Below, piece by piece: positions 61,343 through 64,000 of a DNA stretch of 64,000 nucleotides. This DNA comes from Bacillus_P idriensis_A. Lineage in GTDB: Bacteria > Bacillota > Bacilli > Bacillales > Bacillaceae. Under the pieces are notes generated by a model. It worked only from the letters and a program-made list of their open reading frames with translations, was not told the DNA's origin and did not search any database. Positions within the stretch are counted from its first letter, which is position 1; every line of letters begins with the position of its first letter. The DNA is taken from positions 93,252 to 157,251 of the forward strand of contig NZ_JBCMYF010000017.1 in the NCBI RefSeq assembly GCF_050483325.1, written 5' to 3'. Both the position numbers and the translations under genes were made by a program.

Positions 61343-62299
61343 ATGAAAACGAAATCAGATATGATCATCAAATTAACCTTGCCGACTCCTTTTCCAGTGG
61401 GAGATGTGAATGTTTATCTTGTCAAAGGAGATAGGCTCACACTGATCGATGCCGGACCTAAAACTCCAGAAGCTCTCGCTGCCCTGAAAACTCAAATGGA
61501 GCAGGCAGGATACAGAGTTGAAGACATTGAGCAGGTAATCCTGACGCATCATCATCCAGATCATGTCGGACTGCTTGATTACCTGCCTCAGTCGGCGGAC
61601 GTGATTGGACATCCATACAATGCCCCGTGGATCATGCAGGATGAATCATTTATGACAGCTCAAAAAGAATTCTTTATGAAGCTGTTCACGGAATTTGGCA
61701 TTGATGAGCGTCTGCTTCCTGGTTTGGCAAAGTTTGATGCATCGATGAAGTATGCCTGCAAACGGAACTTAACATCATGCCTCAGGGAAGGGGACGCTGT
61801 GCCAGGCATGGAAGGGTGGCATGTCATTGAAACCCCGGGGCATGCTCAAACCCATATTGCCCTCTATCGTGCAGAGGACGGCCTGATGGCTGGCGGCGAT
61901 CATCTTCTTCAGCACATATCGGCAAATCCGCTGCTTGAGCCTCCAATGGATGGGGGAGAGCGGCCAAGACCCCAGGTCCAATTTAACGAATCCTTTCATT
62001 CTCTGCTGAAAATTCCGATTTCAAGCGTTCTTTCAGGACATGGAGAAACGGTTCTAAAGCCGCATGATTTGATCCGCTACCGCCTGAAAAAACAGGAGGA
62101 GCGTGCATTTGAAGTGCGCGGCTACATAAAAGAAAAACCGATGACAGCATTTGAAGCCTGTCAGAGGCTCTTTCCGCATCTTTATAAAAGACAAATGATG
62201 CTCACTATGTCTGAAACGGTCGGACAGCTTGATTACTTAGAGGCATTGGGAGAAATTAAAGGGCATATGGAGGGAGCAAAGAAAATTTATTCTTGCTGA
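61343..62299 (+). CDS. yqjP: Metallo-beta-lactamase-fold hydrolase (YqjP-like)
   Basis: 318 aa. Metal motif THHHPDHVGLLDYL near residue 73, then TPGHAQTHIALY and GGDHLL, and a C-terminal GHGET ligand region followed by a winged-helix-like tail. Cytoplasmic thioesterase or other MBL hydrolase; substrate unknown. ATG follows TGAGGAAGATGG. It is followed by an SDR gene after 10 nt, as in B. subtilis yqjP-yqjQ. Confidence 0.88.
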   Translation: MKTKSDMIIKLTLPTPFPVGDVNVYLVKGDRLTLIDAGPKTPEALAALKTQMEQAGYRVEDIEQVILTHHHPDHVGLLDYLPQSADVIGHPYNAPWIMQDESFMTAQKEFFMKLFTEFGIDERLLPGLAKFDASMKYACKRNLTSCLREGDAVPGMEGWHVIETPGHAQTHIALYRAEDGLMAGGDHLLQHISANPLLEPPMDGGERPRPQVQFNESFHSLLKIPISSVLSGHGETVLKPHDLIRYRLKKQEERAFEVRGYIKEKPMTAFEACQRLFPHLYKRQMMLTMSETVGQLDYLEALGEIKGHMEGAKKIYSC

Positions 62300-62309
62300 G
62301 GTGTGCGAA

Positions 62310-63104
62310 ATGAATGAAAAACTGAAAAACCGATACGTAGTCATAACAGGAGCGTCAGGCGGAATCGGCGAAAAAATGGCTGTGCAGGTAGCTAAAAGCG
62401 GGGGGCATCCTATTTTACTTGCAAGAAGGGCAGACCGCCTTGCTGCAGCCGCTCTGCATATTACAAAAAACTACAATGTTTCTTGTCCTTACTATCAGCT
62501 TGATATCAGTGATTTTAATGCTGTTCAAAAAACATTTGAACAGATTTTGAGTGATATCCCGCAAATTGATGTGCTCGTAAACAATGCGGGTTTCGGTGTT
62601 TTTAACACGGTAGAAGATGCTACTCTTGATGAAATGAAATCCATGTTTGAAGTGAACGTATTTGGCTTGATTGCATGCACAAAAATGGTGCTGCCTGCTA
62701 TGAGAGAGCGCAACGCCGGCCACATCATCAATATCGCTTCACAGGCAGGAAAGCTTGCCACGCCTAAATCAAGCTTGTATTCTGCTTCGAAGCATGCTGT
62801 GCTTGGTTTTACGAACAGCCTGCGGATGGAGCTTTTAGAGACGGACATTCATGTCACCTCTGTAAATCCAGGACCAATCAAAACAGAATTCTTCGATATC
62901 GCCGACCAAAGCGGCAACTACGTGAAGAATGTAGAGCGCTTTATGCTGGCCCCTGATAAGGTGTCAGAGAAAATCGTCGGATCTATGCTCTCTAACAGGC
63001 GTGAAATTAACTTGCCCGGCTGGATGAATGCCGGCAGCAGCTTTTATCAGCTGATGCCCCGTTTGTTTGAAAAAGTGGCGGGGAAGGCGTTATCAAGGAA
63101 ATAA
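62310..63104 (+). CDS. yqjQ: Short-chain dehydrogenase/reductase (YqjQ-like)
   Basis: 264 aa classical SDR: TGASGGIGEKMA cofactor loop, NNAGFGVF, catalytic S...Y-SASK (LYSASKHAVLGFTNSLRMEL) and NPGPIKTEF. ATG 62310 is 6 nt after GAGGTG (62299-62304), so the GTG at 62301 inside the SD is rejected. Substrate unknown. Probably co-transcribed with yqjP. Confidence 0.9.
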   Translation: MNEKLKNRYVVITGASGGIGEKMAVQVAKSGGHPILLARRADRLAAAALHITKNYNVSCPYYQLDISDFNAVQKTFEQILSDIPQIDVLVNNAGFGVFNTVEDATLDEMKSMFEVNVFGLIACTKMVLPAMRERNAGHIINIASQAGKLATPKSSLYSASKHAVLGFTNSLRMELLETDIHVTSVNPGPIKTEFFDIADQSGNYVKNVERFMLAPDKVSEKIVGSMLSNRREINLPGWMNAGSSFYQLMPRLFEKVAGKALSRK

Positions 63105-63138
63105 ACAAAACCGGCCGCTGTTGAAGGCCGGTTTTGTT
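63104..63138 (+). terminator. Terminator after yqjQ
   Basis: AACAAAACCGGCC / GGCCGGTTTTGTT around an 8-nt loop, beginning at the stop codon. Confidence 0.9.
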
Positions 63139-63203
63139 CATTTTTGAAAGCTGAATGGAGGTTTCTGCTTTTGCTCGAAAAAGAGGAATTTGGATAAAGA
63201 GGG

Positions 63204-63335
63204 AAGTGAAGCTCCTCGGCCGGAACAAAATCCTCCAATTAAATTGGAAACCCCATGAATTAATTCGAAAACCCCATCAATTAATTCGGAAACCCCATGA
63301 ATTAATTCCAAAACCCCATCAATTCGGTATTGATT
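63204..63335. repeat. Repeat element fragment plus 21-bp tandem array
   Basis: The block GCTCCTCGGCCGGAACAAAATCCTCC is followed by five 21-bp units built on AAACCCCATCAATTAATTCGG variants. Each has the self-complementary core AATTAATT (or CCAATTAAATTGG). The array takes the place that a hairpin has in copies 2, 3 and 5 of the dispersed element. Confidence 0.8.
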
Positions 63336-63486
63336 ACTCGGTCTGAAAGCCGGCTCCGCTTTTCGTAGTGTCCAGCTTCACCTCCTAGCCCCTCGGCCAG
63401 AACGGCTCCGTCTGTAAAGGCAAAAAGCGCCTTTTCAGCCGGATCCTTATCTGTCTGTCGGGTCTAAACAGTCGGCTCCGCTTTTC
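63336..63486 (+). repeat. Dispersed modular repeat element, copy 5
   Basis: Blocks in order: GGTCTGAAAGCCGGCTCCGC, GTGTCCAGCTTCACCTCCTA, CCCCTCGGCCAGAAC, a hairpin with inner AAAGGC...GCCTTT, TTATCTGTCTGTCGGGTCTA, AACAGTCGGCTCCGCTTTTC. It abuts the yqzJ stop codon. Confidence 0.85.
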
Positions 63487-63490
63487 TATA

Positions 63491-63682
63491 TTAAAGCTCC
63501 TGGTTCGTCACATATCCATATACAATATCCTCTACAATTTCAAACCATTCTGTGTCTTCCTGCTGCTTTTTTTCCAGTGCTTTTGCAACAAGGCCATGTG
63601 CTTCTTTTTCACTGAGCGATCCCTCAAGCTCATACTGCTGAAAGGCTTGCTGAATCATTTTGCAAATCCACTTTTCGTCCAT
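63491..63682 (-). CDS. yqzJ: YqzJ-like small protein (63 aa)
   Basis: 63 aa beginning MDEKWICKMIQQAFQQYE, acidic and helical, ending YGYVTNQEL. It matches the position of B. subtilis yqzJ after yqjQ. The minus-strand SD GAGGTGG lies 5 nt before ATG 63682. The frame stays open upstream for about 95 codons, but that part is repeat DNA (7-residue periodic translation) and not protein. Function unknown. Confidence 0.8.
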   Translation of the reverse strand: MDEKWICKMIQQAFQQYELEGSLSEKEAHGLVAKALEKKQQEDTEWFEIVEDIVYGYVTNQEL

Positions 63683-63744
63683 GTTCCACCTCTTCTTACA
63701 CTGATTATAAGCGGCTGTACGCCTGATGCCAAGCGGGGAATGAT

Positions 63745-64000
63745 CTGCTTTACGGGCGGTTCCGCATTTTCGCGGTGTCCAGCTCCATCGCCCAGCTCCT
63801 CGGTCCAAACAAAATTCTCCAATTAAATTGGAAGCCCCATCAATTAATTCGGAAAACCCTCCAATTAATTTGGAAACCCCATCAATTAATTCCAAAACCC
63901 CTCCAATTAAATGGGAAACCCCATCAATTCGGTATGGATTCCTGGGTCTGAGCTGTCGATTCCGCATTTCGTGGTGTCCAGCTTCACCTCCTAGCCCCTC
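63745..64000. repeat. Dispersed repeat element with 21-bp tandem array, running off the window
   Basis: GGGCGGTTCCGC...GTGTCCAGCTCCATCGCCCA...CTCCTCGGTCCAAAC, then six 21-bp AATTAATT units (about 63816-63940), then GGGTCTGAGCTGTCGATTCC, GTGTCCAGCTTCACCTCCTA and GCCCCTC at the window edge. Two element modules are therefore separated by a 21-bp array. Confidence 0.8.

Noticed and set aside
63683..63967. N-terminal extension of the yqzJ product
   Set aside because: The extra frame is translated 21-bp repeat DNA (7-residue periodicity), and a good SD precedes the internal ATG at 63682.

Overview
The window is a stretch of a spore-forming Bacillaceae chromosome. It carries spo0A and spoIVB, Bacillus-type Shine-Dalgarno sites and frequent GTG/TTG starts. 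Its gene order closely follows the Bacillus subtilis yqiD-to-yqjQ interval (ispA-dxs-yqxC-argR-recN-spoIVB-spo0A ... bkd operon ... art transporter ... gndA-zwf-rnz-namA-proI-yqjP-yqjQ-yqzJ). It is not B. subtilis itself: it adds mutA-mutB-meaB, a yoaS-yozG-yoaT cassette, a glutamate symporter and several families of intergenic repeats. The species cannot be named from this sequence alone.

Layout. 1-9 kb: isoprenoid precursor genes, a TlyA-like rRNA methyltransferase, arginine repressor, RecN, SpoIVB and Spo0A, the last behind a promoter region with 0A boxes. 9-21 kb: a GDPD, small membrane proteins, the sigma-54 activator BkdR, a clear -12/-24 promoter and the seven-gene branched-chain keto acid operon ptb-bcd-buk-lpdV-bkdAA-bkdAB-bkdB. 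21-27 kb: methylmalonyl-CoA mutase (two subunits) and its chaperone MeaB. 27-36 kb: bacilliredoxin, the Art arginine ABC transporter, an L,D-transpeptidase, a tiny Prli42-like gene, methylmalonyl-CoA epimerase, an acyl-CoA carboxyltransferase, a PepT-like peptidase and MsrA. Together bkd, yqjD, mce and mutAB could carry valine/isoleucine carbon to succinyl-CoA, although no biotin carboxylase subunit is present here.

36-46 kb: glutamate symporter GltT behind what reads as a c-di-AMP (ydaO-type) riboswitch, a Y-family polymerase, 6-phosphogluconate dehydrogenase, yoaS/yozG/yoaT, an MFS exporter and Zwf. 46-54 kb: a MacB/FtsX-type ABC exporter, Nudix, RNase Z, a frameshifted phosphoglycerate-mutase-like gene, a zinc-free L33 gene behind a near-perfect Zur box, endonuclease VIII and NamA. 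55-64 kb: a RocB-like M20 peptidase, hydrolase and Nudix genes, a three-gene operon with a free-standing CarH-like cobalamin photosensor domain, ProI under a proline T-box, and yqjP-yqjQ-yqzJ.

The most unusual signals are: (1) the monooxygenase / helical protein / W-x9-EH cobalamin protein operon at 58.5-59.9 kb; (2) the ydaO-type riboswitch in front of a glutamate transporter; (3) three sequence-distinct tandem arrays that share a 52-bp period and an inverted repeat in each unit; (4) a modular dispersed element whose conserved blocks flank either a hairpin or 21-bp tandem repeats. Coordinates were read by eye. No alignment, folding or database search was run.
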